The position numbers were made by a program, and so were the translations under genes. Under the pieces are notes generated by a model. The model did no database searches, was not told the DNA's origin, and saw nothing but the letters and a program-made list of their open reading frames with translations. A stretch of 64,000 nucleotides of DNA from NCBI GenBank assembly GCA_009773565.1, contig WSXY01000002.1, positions 381,805-445,804 on the forward strand, in the 5' to 3' direction. Below are positions 43,320 to 51,846 of this stretch, piece by piece (position 1 is the first letter of the stretch; each line of letters opens with the position of its first letter). The DNA comes from Actinomycetota bacterium. GTDB taxonomy: Bacteria > Actinomycetota > Coriobacteriia > Anaerosomatales > Anaerosomataceae.

Positions 43320-45236
43320 ATGGTCGAGATATCGGTGAAGCTTCCTGACGGCAACATGCTCAAGGTGCCGGAAGGCGCGACGGTCGTCGATGTCGCCGCG
43401 ACCATCGGTCCCCGTCTTGCTCAGGCCGCGCTCGCCGGCGCGCTGAACGGCGTGCTTGTCGATCTGGATCGCGTTGTCGCGGACGGCGACGAGATCGCGA
43501 TCATCACCGCCAAGAGTCCCGAAGCGCTTTCCATCGTCCGCCACTCCGCCGCGCACATCATGGCTGAGGCCGTGAAGGAGCTGTTCCCGACGGCGAAGTT
43601 CGGCATCGGGCCGTCGATCGAAGATGGCTTCTACTACGACTTCGAGGTTGAGCGCTCGTTCTCGCCCGATGACATCGTGGCGATCGAGGAGCGCATGCAC
43701 CAGATCGTCGCCGAGGAGAAGTCCTTCGACCGCGGCGTGCTCGACAAGCTCGAGGCGTGGGACGCCTTTGACGGCCAGCCCTACAAGCGCGAGCTTATCG
43801 AGGACCTGCCCGAGGGCGAGATCATCTCGGTGTACACGCAAGGCGCGTTCACTGACCTCTGCCGCGGCCCGCATCTCCCCACCACAGGAGGGCTCAAGGC
43901 GTTCAAGCTCATGAAGGTCGCCGGTGCGTACTGGCGCGGGGACAGCACCCGCCCGATGCTCCAGCGGATCTACGGGACCGCCTGGCTCACGCAGAAGGAC
44001 CTCGACGAGTACCTCACCCGTCTCGAGGAGGCCGAGAAGCGCGATCACCGCAAGCTCGGCAAGGAGCTCGACCTGTTCTCCTTCCACGAGGAGGCCGGCG
44101 CCGGACTGCCCATCTATCACCCCAAGGGCGCGCGTACGCTTCGGCTCCTTCAGGAGTGGCTGCGAGCCGAGCTCTACCGCCGTGACTACGTTGAGGCCAT
44201 CACGCCGCACATCTACAAGGCTGACGTGTGGAAGATCTCCGGTCACTACGAGAACTACCGTGACAACATGTACTTCTTCCAGATCGATGAGGGTGACGGG
44301 AAGGTCAACGAGTACGGCATCAAGCCGATGAACTGCCCCGGTCACCTCATGATCTTCGGCAACGATCTCCGGAGCTACCGCGATCTCCCTATGCGGATCT
44401 TCGAGTTCGGCACCGTCTACCGGCACGAGATGTCCGGCGTGGTCCACGGGCTCATGCGCGCGCGCGGGTTCACGCAGGATGACGCCCACATCTTCTGCAC
44501 CGCCGAGCAGGTTCACGACGAGGTCGTGCTCATGCTGGAGCTTGTCGAGTTCGTCATGCATGACGTCTTTGGCTTTGAATACTCCGCGGAGATATCCACG
44601 CGTCCCGAGCACTCGATCGGAGACCAGGAGTTCTGGGACGTGGCGACCAAGTCGCTCATGGGTGCGTGCGAGGCGCGAGGGCTCGCATACGAGATCAACG
44701 AAGGTGACGGCGCATTCTACGGGCCGAAGATCGACATCAAGCTCCGTGACGCGATCGGTCGCACGTGGCAGTGTTCAACGATCCAGGTCGACTACAACCT
44801 TCCACAGCGCTTCGGCCTCACGTACCGCACCGCCGACAACTCGGAGGCGCAGCCGTACATGCTGCACCGCACGATTCTCGGCAGCATGGAGCGCTTCTTC
44901 GGCATTCTCATTGAGCACTACGCGGGCGCGCTTCCCACATGGCTCGCACCCGTGCAGGCTGTCCTTATCCCAATTTCCGATCGACATCTCGAGTACGCTG
45001 ACGAGACGTGTCGCGCCCTGAAGGCCGCCGGTGTCCGCGCGGAGGTGTACGCTGACAACGAGCCGATGCGCGTGAAGATTGCGAAGGCGCAGCAGCAGAA
45101 ATCCCCCTATATGCTCATCGTCGGCGACAAAGAGGTCGAATCCGGTGAGGTAGGGGTGCGCGAGCGCACAGCTGGCGACATTGGCGCGATGACGGTTGAC
45201 GTGTTCGCGAAGCGGGTGCTCTCGGAGCGACCGTGA
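43320..45236 (+). CDS. thrS: Threonyl-tRNA synthetase
   Basis: 638 aa class II enzyme. N-terminal TGS domain (SVKLPDGNMLKVPEGATVVD), editing domain with HSAAHIMAEAV, and catalytic core with KPMNCPGHLMIF, FRxE-type MRIFEFGTVYRHE and LHRTILGSMERF; C-terminal anticodon-binding domain (VLIPISDRHLEYAD). ATG 43320 has better spacing to GGAGGT than ATG 43317. Confidence 0.95.
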   Translation: MVEISVKLPDGNMLKVPEGATVVDVAATIGPRLAQAALAGALNGVLVDLDRVVADGDEIAIITAKSPEALSIVRHSAAHIMAEAVKELFPTAKFGIGPSIEDGFYYDFEVERSFSPDDIVAIEERMHQIVAEEKSFDRGVLDKLEAWDAFDGQPYKRELIEDLPEGEIISVYTQGAFTDLCRGPHLPTTGGLKAFKLMKVAGAYWRGDSTRPMLQRIYGTAWLTQKDLDEYLTRLEEAEKRDHRKLGKELDLFSFHEEAGAGLPIYHPKGARTLRLLQEWLRAELYRRDYVEAITPHIYKADVWKISGHYENYRDNMYFFQIDEGDGKVNEYGIKPMNCPGHLMIFGNDLRSYRDLPMRIFEFGTVYRHEMSGVVHGLMRARGFTQDDAHIFCTAEQVHDEVVLMLELVEFVMHDVFGFEYSAEISTRPEHSIGDQEFWDVATKSLMGACEARGLAYEINEGDGAFYGPKIDIKLRDAIGRTWQCSTIQVDYNLPQRFGLTYRTADNSEAQPYMLHRTILGSMERFFGILIEHYAGALPTWLAPVQAVLIPISDRHLEYADETCRALKAAGVRAEVYADNEPMRVKIAKAQQQKSPYMLIVGDKEVESGEVGVRERTAGDIGAMTVDVFAKRVLSERP

Positions 45237-45261
45237 GCATGACGCGATGTGGAGGTAGTCG

Positions 45262-47760
45262 GTGAGCTGGCTTGCGCCGGGAATCGTAGCGATTCTTAGC
45301 GGCAGTGTGATTCTGTCGGCGGTATTCCTCTACCTCTACGCTATCGAGCGTGAACGGTGGATGGGAATCTGGGGCGTCGCCTGGCTTGCCTACACCGTTC
45401 GTTTTGCGGTCGAACTCACCCAGGAGGTCACTGGCTCCCATGCGGTCGGGCTATCGATCGCGAACAGCCTCCTGGTCCTACTGACGGGAATCCTCCTCCT
45501 CGAGGGTTCGTACGTACTTGCCGGTAAGGCGATTCCGCTCTGGCATCGCTACGTTGGCGGTGTGGTTGCGGTAGGGACCATCGTGAGCGCCGTTCTCGGT
45601 CTTCCGGCAATCTATGCGCTCTCTGCTGTTTGGATCTTTCGCGGAGTCGCGAACATTGCCGCAGGTGCAGTGTGGTATCGCTACATTCAAGATGCTGGCC
45701 CCTGGAGCAAGATCACAGCGGTGACCTTCATCATCTGGGGGATCCATAACTTCGACTACCCCATCCTCAGAGGTGCGGCCTGGTTCGCGGCATTTGGCTT
45801 CATGCTTGGCGCGTTCCTGGAGTTCATCATTGCGTTCGGCGCGCTCATCGCACACTTCGAGCAAACGCGTCACCGGCTTGAGCGTAGCGAGATCAGCTTC
45901 AGGCTGTTCGCCGAGAACGCTCGCGATCTGATCTTCAGGACGCGAATCAAGCCCAGATTCACTATCGAGTACATCAGCCCTTCCATTGAGACGCTGATCG
46001 GCTATCCGCCAGCTCACTTCCTGGACAACCCCGAGTCGATGATCGACCTCGTGCATCCCGATGACCGTTCGATCGTTGCCGCTGGCATGGGTGGCGAGAT
46101 CATTGAAGGCCCCTGGTTGTGCAGGTGGATTCATCGCGACGGACATGTCGTCTGGACCGAGCAGCAATTGATGGCGCTGAGAGATGAGAGCGGCTCGGTC
46201 AACCGGATCGACGGAATCGCTCGAGACGTCACTGATCGGGTGCTTGCGGAGCAGGCCGCCCGGCAAAGCGACAGCCGTTATCGGACGCTCTTCGAGCGAA
46301 GCGCTTCGATCATGCTGCTGATCGATCCGGACGATGGGGCGATTGCCGACGCGAACGATGCCGCCGCCAGGTACTACGGTTGGTCCCGGCAGCAGCTGCT
46401 TGGAATGCGGATCAGCGACATCAATACCCTCTCGGAAGATGAGGTTGCCGTCGAGATGACCGCTGCTCGCACCCAGCGCCGGAGCCATTTCATATTCCGG
46501 CACCGCAGGGCTGATGGCGATATCCGCGATGTAGAGGTCTACTCGGGTCCGGTTCCGTTCGAGGGTCGCGACTACCTCCACACGATCGTGCACGACATCA
46601 GCGATCGACGTGAGATGCTGCGCAGCCTTGCGGAAAGCGAGGAGCGCTATGCTGCGCTCTTCAGAGACAGTCTTTCCCCGATGTTGATCGTCGATCCGAC
46701 TGACGCACACATCGTCGATGCGAATGAGGCCGCCGCAGCCCTCTACGGTTGGACGGCGCGAGAACTCACGGCTTTGACGATTGGCGACCTGAGCGTCGAT
46801 TCTTATGAGACGGTCGTTCAGGAGATCGACTCGACGCTTGTGGCCGGTGGCCAACTCGCTGTCTACCACCACCGAAGCGCCGACGGGCGCATTCACGATG
46901 TCGAGGTCTACGCGACGCCCATCATCTCGGCAGGGAGGACGTTCCTCTACACCATCGTCCACGACATCACACAACGCTCACACGCGGAGCGTGAACTCGC
47001 GGTGTATCAACAGCATCTTGAGGATGTCGTCGCAGAACGTACCGAGGAATTGACGAGGGCGAACGCGGCCCTCGAACGGGCGTCCCAGGCGAAGGATGAG
47101 TATCTGGCCAACATGAGTCACGAGTTGCGCACGCCGCTCAATTCGGTGATCGGCTTCTCGTCGCTTCTCGCGCGTGGTCTGGCGGGTGACCTCAATGATG
47201 AGCAATCGAGGCAGGTTACGATGATTAACACCGCCGGCCAGCACCTGCTTGGAGTCGTTGACGGTATCCTCGACCTCGCCCGTATCGAGGCGGGCCGCAT
47301 TGAGACCGAGTTGGAGCATACCGATATCTCGAATCTGTGCGCGAAGGTCGTTAAGGGCGCTGAGCCGCTTGCTGCAGAGCGTGGAATCGGCCTCAAGGTC
47401 GAGATTCCCGCTGGCATAACCGCCGTTACCGATCCGACGTTGCTCGAGCAGATCGTGTGGAATCTTGTGGGCAACGGAATCAAGTTCACCGATGACGGCG
47501 AGGTTCGACTCGTTCTGTCTGCATCGGACGAATCGCTCACCATCACCGTCTCGGATACCGGACGCGGGCTCCGCAATGAGGACAAGGAACGGGTCTTTGA
47601 GACGTTCGTTCGACTCGAGGGTGCCGACGGGATGAGAACTGAGGGCTCAGGGCTTGGTTTGCCCATCACCAAGCGGCTGGTGCACGTCCTCGGCGGAACG
47701 ATCGAGCTCGAAAGCGAGTTCGGGCACGGATCATCTTTCAGCGTGACGATTCCGCGATAG
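45262..47760 (+). CDS. Orphan membrane PAS sensor histidine kinase
   Basis: 832 aa from GTG 45262 after TGGAGG. About seven N-terminal membrane segments (to about 205) precede three PAS domains; the second and third are near repeats of each other (NDAAARYYGWSRQQL and NEAAAALYGWTARELTAL). Then a coiled coil, HisKA with His620 (MSHELRTPLNSVIGFSSLL) and a HATPase with N-box NLVGNGIKF, DTGRGL and GSGLGL. All kinase motifs are intact. No response regulator gene is adjacent, so its partner lies elsewhere. The infC promoter overlaps its stop codon. Confidence 0.9.
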   Translation: MSWLAPGIVAILSGSVILSAVFLYLYAIERERWMGIWGVAWLAYTVRFAVELTQEVTGSHAVGLSIANSLLVLLTGILLLEGSYVLAGKAIPLWHRYVGGVVAVGTIVSAVLGLPAIYALSAVWIFRGVANIAAGAVWYRYIQDAGPWSKITAVTFIIWGIHNFDYPILRGAAWFAAFGFMLGAFLEFIIAFGALIAHFEQTRHRLERSEISFRLFAENARDLIFRTRIKPRFTIEYISPSIETLIGYPPAHFLDNPESMIDLVHPDDRSIVAAGMGGEIIEGPWLCRWIHRDGHVVWTEQQLMALRDESGSVNRIDGIARDVTDRVLAEQAARQSDSRYRTLFERSASIMLLIDPDDGAIADANDAAARYYGWSRQQLLGMRISDINTLSEDEVAVEMTAARTQRRSHFIFRHRRADGDIRDVEVYSGPVPFEGRDYLHTIVHDISDRREMLRSLAESEERYAALFRDSLSPMLIVDPTDAHIVDANEAAAALYGWTARELTALTIGDLSVDSYETVVQEIDSTLVAGGQLAVYHHRSADGRIHDVEVYATPIISAGRTFLYTIVHDITQRSHAERELAVYQQHLEDVVAERTEELTRANAALERASQAKDEYLANMSHELRTPLNSVIGFSSLLARGLAGDLNDEQSRQVTMINTAGQHLLGVVDGILDLARIEAGRIETELEHTDISNLCAKVVKGAEPLAAERGIGLKVEIPAGITAVTDPTLLEQIVWNLVGNGIKFTDDGEVRLVLSASDESLTITVSDTGRGLRNEDKERVFETFVRLEGADGMRTEGSGLGLPITKRLVHVLGGTIELESEFGHGSSFSVTIPR

Positions 47761-47786
47761 ACAGACCGAAGCCCCGTCGCTATACT
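47758..47786 (+). promoter_or_regulatory. Promoter of infC-rpmI-rplT
   Basis: TAGACA (47758-47763), a 17-bp spacer and TATACT (47781-47786), each one base from consensus. The -35 begins with the stop codon of the kinase gene. Initiation near 47793 gives a leader of about 220 nt before infC. Confidence 0.75.
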
Positions 47787-47792
47787 GACACG

Positions 47793-48012
47793 GCTACACG
47801 AACAGCATAGTGAGAAGTGGGACCCCGACCCTCGGGGTGCGTGCGGTCCCCACCTTACGGCGCAGGAACGAAGCAGCCGTCTGGTCGAAAAGCAGGAGCG
47901 GCAGCCAACGGCGTCGCGCCGAGCATTTTGTCCCGACGGCATACGCCGCCGGGATTCTTGTTTTGTGTGACGATGCGACCACGTGGTCGCGGACAGCGGA
48001 GGTGGAACGCCT
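47793..48012 (+). ncRNA. Long structured infC leader with terminator, probable autoregulation
   Basis: About 220 nt between promoter and start. It contains GGGACCCCGACCCTCGGGGTGC (47819-47840), the hairpin CGGCG-TCG-CGCCG (47909-47921) and a terminator (47931-47964): TCCCGACGGC pairs with GCCGCCGGGA with one mismatch, then TTCTTGTTTT. In Bacillus and E. coli the infC-rpmI-rplT operons are controlled by L20 or IF3 through such leaders; which ligand acts here is not deducible. Confidence 0.6.
47931..47964 (+). terminator. Attenuator-type terminator in the infC leader
   Basis: 10-bp stem with one A-C mismatch (47931-47940 with 47945-47954, ATAC loop) followed by TTCTTGTTTT, located 48 nt before the infC start. 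Confidence 0.7.
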
Positions 48013-48654
48013 ATCAGCACGACCGAGCCGAGGATCAACGAGCGCATTCGCGCGGCGCGGTGCCGTCTCATCGGCGCCGAAGGCGAGCAGCTCGGGATCT
48101 TCAACATGCCCGATGCAATGCGCGTCGCTGACGATCTGGCGCTTGACCTTGTGGAGATAGCGCCCACGGCCGACCCGCCCGTCTGCCGGATTATGGACTA
48201 CAGCAAGTTCAAGTACGAGCAGGCCATGAAGGCGAAGAAGGCGCGGAAGCACCAGACGACGGTGCAGATCAAAGAGATCAAGTTCCGCCCCAAGATCGAC
48301 AAGCATGACTACGAAACGAAGAAGCGCCACGTTATTCGCTTCCTCGAGAGTGGTGCCAAGGTCAAGGTGACGATCATGTTCCGCGGACGCGAGATGGTTC
48401 ACGCAGAACGCGGGCTCGCAATCCTGGAGCGCCTGGCCGAAGACGTCAAAGATATGTGCATCGTTGAGAGTCAGCCAAAGCTTGAAGGACGCAACATGCT
48501 TATGCTGCTTGCGCCTGTGAAGAAGGAGCCCGTCAAGGGCGAGAAGCATGCGGGCGACGAGAAGCCGGCCGCCGAGACGGTTGAGATCGAGGCGGAAGAG
48601 GCGACTGTCGCCGAGGCCGTGACCGATGAAGTCGAGACCACGGACGCCGAGTAA
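48013..48654 (+). CDS. infC: Translation initiation factor IF-3, probable ATC start
   Basis: 213 aa. Homology begins exactly at codon ATC 48013 ([14 protein letters not shown]), placed 10 nt after GGAGG (47998-48002). IF-3 genes characteristically use AUU or AUC starts because IF-3 rejects them, giving autoregulation. GTG 47983 is in frame but adds ten residues without Shine-Dalgarno. IF-3N, linker and IF-3C ([30 protein letters not shown]) are complete, with an acidic Ala/Glu C-terminal tail of about 40 residues. Confidence 0.92.
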   Translation: MSTTEPRINERIRAARCRLIGAEGEQLGIFNMPDAMRVADDLALDLVEIAPTADPPVCRIMDYSKFKYEQAMKAKKARKHQTTVQIKEIKFRPKIDKHDYETKKRHVIRFLESGAKVKVTIMFRGREMVHAERGLAILERLAEDVKDMCIVESQPKLEGRNMLMLLAPVKKEPVKGEKHAGDEKPAAETVEIEAEEATVAEAVTDEVETTDAE

Positions 48655-48687
48655 AGACGTCCGGAGCACATGAAGGAGTCGTGAGCG

Positions 48688-48885
48688 ATGCCAAAGATGC
48701 GGACACACAAGGGGACGGCCAAGCGGTTCCGTCTCACGGGGACCGGCAAGATCAAGCGCGCCAACGCGTTTAAGAGCCATATCCTCGAGAAGAAGAGCCC
48801 GAAGCGTAAGCGTGCTTTCAAGGCCGCCTCGCTCGTGCATGCGTCGGATGTAAAGACCATCAAGAAGAATCTGGGCATCGGTTAG
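48688..48885 (+). CDS. rpmI: Ribosomal protein bL35
   Basis: 65-aa basic protein, PKMRTHKGTAKRFRLTGTGK start and KKNLGIG end typical of bL35. Second gene of the infC operon, start preceded by AAGGAG. Confidence 0.97.
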   Translation: MPKMRTHKGTAKRFRLTGTGKIKRANAFKSHILEKKSPKRKRAFKAASLVHASDVKTIKKNLGIG

Positions 48886-48918
48886 TCCGACGCCGTTTGA
48901 CGTGAGGAGAGATTCACC

Positions 48919-49278
48919 ATGCCTAGAGTGAAGCGTGCTGTAAACGCGAAGAAGAAGCGCAATACGATACTTACCGCAGCGAAGGGTTACTACGGCGCAA
49001 AGAGCCGCAGCTACCGTGCCGCTAAAGAGCAGGTTCAGCACTCGCTGCAGTATGTCTACCGGGACCGCCGCAACAAGAAGCGTGAGATCCGTCGCCTCTG
49101 GATCGCCCGCATCAATGCAGCCGCACGCCTGAACGGGCTGTCGTACTCGGTGTTCATGAACGGTCTCAAGAAGGCCGAGATCGCGCTCGATCGCAAGGTT
49201 CTGTCTGATATGGCGATCAGCGATCCCGCCGCGTTCGCGAAGCTTGCCGAGGTCGCGAAGGCCAAGCAGAGCGCGTAG
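48919..49278 (+). CDS. rplT: Ribosomal protein bL20
   Basis: 119 aa, [18 protein letters not shown] and the basic helix [19 protein letters not shown] typical of bL20, which binds 23S rRNA and in several bacteria represses this operon. Preceded by GAGGAGAG. Confidence 0.97.
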   Translation: MPRVKRAVNAKKKRNTILTAAKGYYGAKSRSYRAAKEQVQHSLQYVYRDRRNKKREIRRLWIARINAAARLNGLSYSVFMNGLKKAEIALDRKVLSDMAISDPAAFAKLAEVAKAKQSA

Positions 49279-49302
49279 AGACTGACGCATAAGCTGCATC
49301 CA

Positions 49303-49329
49303 ACGGGTCCCGCAGTGTGCGGGGCCCGT
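49303..49329 (+). terminator. Terminator of the infC operon
   Basis: Perfect 12-bp stem ACGGGTCCCGCA/TGCGGGGCCCGT (one G-T) with GTG loop, no strong T-run, 24 nt after rplT. Confidence 0.7.
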
Positions 49330-49477
49330 CATGCGTTCCTTCAGGTTCGGATTCTGTTTGGATGTCGGATAGGTCCCGGATAGGAACGTCTGTAAGGATA
49401 GGTTCCGCCGCTCGCACACGCGGGCGGGCAATCGTTTGCCGCTCTCCCCTCGGTGGCACATCTGAGAGGAGAGCACC

Positions 49478-49960
49478 ATGAAACGACTGGTACTGCTGCT
49501 GGTAGGAGTTGCGCTCGTGGCCTGCATCGGATCTGCGGGTGCGTACTTCACCGGGCAGGCGGAAGTTCCGGACAACATCGTTAGGGCCGGTGCGGTTGCG
49601 GTGTCGTGCGAGCCGACGTCTGCGGCAATCACCATTGACACGATTGCGCCGGGCCTGGTCAGCGAGCGGTCGATGACCGTCGTGAACTCCGGCTCGCTAC
49701 CGGCGAGCCTCGTTGTGACCGGCGTCAAGAAGGCGGGCATCACGGACTTCTACAATGCCTTGACCTGCCAGGTCGCGGCGGACGGCGCCGTGGTCTACAA
49801 CGGCCCGATGAGCACCCTACTCACCGCTCCGTTCGAGTTAGCCCCGGGCGCACGTGCCAAGTTGACGTTCGGCATCGGGCTACCAGCTGCCGCCGGAAAC
49901 GATCTGTCGGGGGACTACGTCAAGATGTCGTTCGTCATCGATGCGGAACAGGTGCACTGA
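49478..49960 (+). CDS. TasA/camelysin-like exported protein
   Basis: 160 aa from ATG 49478 after GAGAGGAGAG. A signal peptide (RLVLLLVGVALVACIGSAGA) is followed by YFTGQAEVPDNIVRAGAVAV, the SipW-type start of TasA/CalY proteins ('FtD.a.v..N.i.aG'). The remainder is a beta-sandwich-like domain with two cysteines (CEPTS, LTCQV). TasA relatives form surface fibres or act as exported proteases; which applies is unknown. The next gene encodes the matching signal peptidase, overlapping by one base. Confidence 0.75.
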   Translation: MKRLVLLLVGVALVACIGSAGAYFTGQAEVPDNIVRAGAVAVSCEPTSAAITIDTIAPGLVSERSMTVVNSGSLPASLVVTGVKKAGITDFYNALTCQVAADGAVVYNGPMSTLLTAPFELAPGARAKLTFGIGLPAAAGNDLSGDYVKMSFVIDAEQVH

Positions 49961-50364
49961 TGGCAGAGGGGGCCTCAGCGCCTGACCGTTTTCGCGGGGT
50001 CCGACGGTTCTCAGGCATCGTTGCCCTCGTAATCTGGGGAATCGTCATGCTCTTCTTTGGCGCGACGATCATTCGCGGTGGATCTATGGAGCCTTCCATC
50101 GCTCCCGGCGACATCGTTGTCTACAAGAGGTCGGTGACGGTCCTCGAAGCGGGCGACATCGTGTTGTTCGAGCATCCCGAGTGGCCGCACGGCGTCGTTC
50201 ACCGCGTCAGGGAGGTGCTGCCGGACGGCAGGCTTGTGACGCGCGGCGATGCGAATCCGGTTGCGGATCGTGAGCCTGTCGATCGCAGGCAGGTTCGTGG
50301 TGTTGCGGCGTTCGTTTTACCCTCCGGTAAAGCGGCCCGAGCGGTCGCGGAGGCGGTACAGTGA
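49960..50364 (+). CDS. sipW: SipW-type signal peptidase I
   Basis: 134 aa, starting at the overlap TGATG. One membrane segment (ALVIWGIVMLFFGATII) precedes the catalytic Ser42 in RGGSMEPSIAPG. The general base position is His81 in GVVHRV, not Lys, which is the ER-type dyad of SipW. A second membrane segment is absent; the C-terminus is a short Ala-rich helix. It presumably cleaves the preceding TasA-like protein, as SipW does for TasA. Confidence 0.85.
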   Translation: MAEGASAPDRFRGVRRFSGIVALVIWGIVMLFFGATIIRGGSMEPSIAPGDIVVYKRSVTVLEAGDIVLFEHPEWPHGVVHRVREVLPDGRLVTRGDANPVADREPVDRRQVRGVAAFVLPSGKAARAVAEAVQ

Positions 50365-50366
50365 TG

Positions 50367-50375
50367 TGCTATACT
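50367..50375 (+). promoter_or_regulatory. Extended -10 promoter of the pheST T-box transcript
   Basis: TGC directly followed by TATACT (50370-50375), just after the sipW stop (50364); no -35 is obvious. Initiation near 50382 fits the 5' end of the T-box leader. Confidence 0.55.
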
Positions 50376-50381
50376 CAGCCA

Positions 50382-50692
50382 CCAATTGCACACGTTATGG
50401 CTATGACGGAGATGCGTTCGGCACAAGGGCTACCCGCCAGGGAGGGACTCCAGAGACTGGAAGAGTCCCGGGAAGCACGCAGAACGGTTCACTCTAGCAG
50501 CCGCAACCTGAACAGGCAGATGCCCGAGTAGGGGAGCCGGAGCCCACCGATACCGGGCAGTCGGATCAAACCGGCGGTAGGCCGAGCACAGGGTCTGCGA
50601 CGAGCGGGCGCGCACCACGCGCCAACCAGGGTGGTACCGCGGGAGCCGCTCCCGTCCTTGGATCAAACCAAGGCGAGAACGGCTCCCTTTTT
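50382..50692 (+). ncRNA. T-box riboswitch of pheS-pheT
   Basis: About 310 nt ending in the 14-nt T-box AGGGTGGTACCGCG (50628-50641). The terminator GGGAGCCG (50641-50648)/CGGCTCCC (50680-50687) with TTTTT overlaps the T-box arm, giving the expected choice between antiterminator and terminator. A TTC at 50489-50491 (CGGTTCAC) in the upstream stem is the likely Phe specifier. Uncharged tRNA-Phe should stabilise the antiterminator and switch on pheST. Confidence 0.93.
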
Positions 50693-50721
50693 CGTTCTCT
50701 GAGACCGTGAGGAGAGCATGT

Positions 50722-51783
50722 ATGGGTATCGTCGATGAGTTGCAGGCGCTTCAGTCAGAAGCGCTCAACGCTGTTGGCGCAGCGAACGACCTTGAGGCGC
50801 TTGAGGCCGTCCGAATCGAGTATCTCGGTAAGAAGGGTTCTCTAACGAGAGTTCTTCGTGGGTTGGGTTCGCTCTCCGCCGAGGAACGCCCTGCGGTCGG
50901 CAAGGTCTCGAACGAGGTGCGCGGGGCGCTTGAGGCTGGTCTTGAGGCACGCCGTGTCATGCTCGCGGATGCAGCACTCGCATCGCGACTGGTTGCCGAG
51001 GAGATCGACGTCACGCTCCCCGGAGTGCATCGCTATCCCGGAAAGCGGCATGTCATCAATCAGGTCGTCGACGAGATCGTCCAGGTCTTCCTGGGACTCG
51101 GCTATGAGATCGCAGAAGGGCCCGAGGTCGAACTCGACTACTACAACTTCACGGCACTCAACCATCCGCCCGAGCATCCCGCGCGAGCAGCAACAGATAC
51201 CTTCTACGTGCGCGATCTTTCGGGCGAAAGCGCGGCCGTCGAGGGCGAGTCGGATGTTCTGCTGCGGACGCACACGAGTCCGGTGCAAGTGCACGTCATG
51301 GAGCGCGAGCAGCCGCCCATCTACGTTCTCGCGCCGGGCAAGGTCTACCGCCGTGACGTCGCCGACCCCAGTCACCTTCCACAGTTCACCCAGATAGAGG
51401 GTCTTGTCGTCGACGAGGGAATCACCTTCGGCGATCTTAAGGGCACGCTCGAGCACTTCGTTCGTGAGCTCTTCGGCCCGGATCGCCGGGTGCGCCTTCG
51501 TCCGCACTTCTTCCCGTTCACGGAGCCTTCGGCCGAGGTCGATATCTCGTGCGGCATGTGCGACGGCAAAGGCTGCCGTTCGTGTGGCGGAGAGGGTTGG
51601 CTCGAGGTTCTCGGTAGCGGCATGGTCGACCCGAACGTCTTCGGCTATGTCGGTATCGATCCTGAGCGTTACTCCGGCTTCGCATTCGGCATGGGCGCCG
51701 AGCGGATCGCCGCGCTCAAGTACGGTGTTCCCGATCTTCGCCTGTTCGTCGATGGTGATATGAGGTTCCTCCGCCAGTTCTAG
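50722..51783 (+). CDS. pheS: Phenylalanyl-tRNA synthetase alpha subunit
   Basis: 353 aa from ATG 50722 after GAGGAGAG. N-terminal coiled coil, then class II catalytic core: DTFYVRD, HTSPVQVHVME, GKVYRRDVADPSHLPQFTQI and FAFGMGAERIAALKYGVPDL. Two CxxC pairs (CGMC, CRSC) between motifs 2 and 3 may bind zinc. Transcribed behind the T-box, with pheT 63 nt downstream. Confidence 0.95.
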   Translation: MGIVDELQALQSEALNAVGAANDLEALEAVRIEYLGKKGSLTRVLRGLGSLSAEERPAVGKVSNEVRGALEAGLEARRVMLADAALASRLVAEEIDVTLPGVHRYPGKRHVINQVVDEIVQVFLGLGYEIAEGPEVELDYYNFTALNHPPEHPARAATDTFYVRDLSGESAAVEGESDVLLRTHTSPVQVHVMEREQPPIYVLAPGKVYRRDVADPSHLPQFTQIEGLVVDEGITFGDLKGTLEHFVRELFGPDRRVRLRPHFFPFTEPSAEVDISCGMCDGKGCRSCGGEGWLEVLGSGMVDPNVFGYVGIDPERYSGFAFGMGAERIAALKYGVPDLRLFVDGDMRFLRQF

Positions 51784-51846
51784 CGGAGACGCGGAAGAGA
51801 CGATGATGCGCCGCCGCGGCGGCGACTACGGAAGGACATAGACGCG

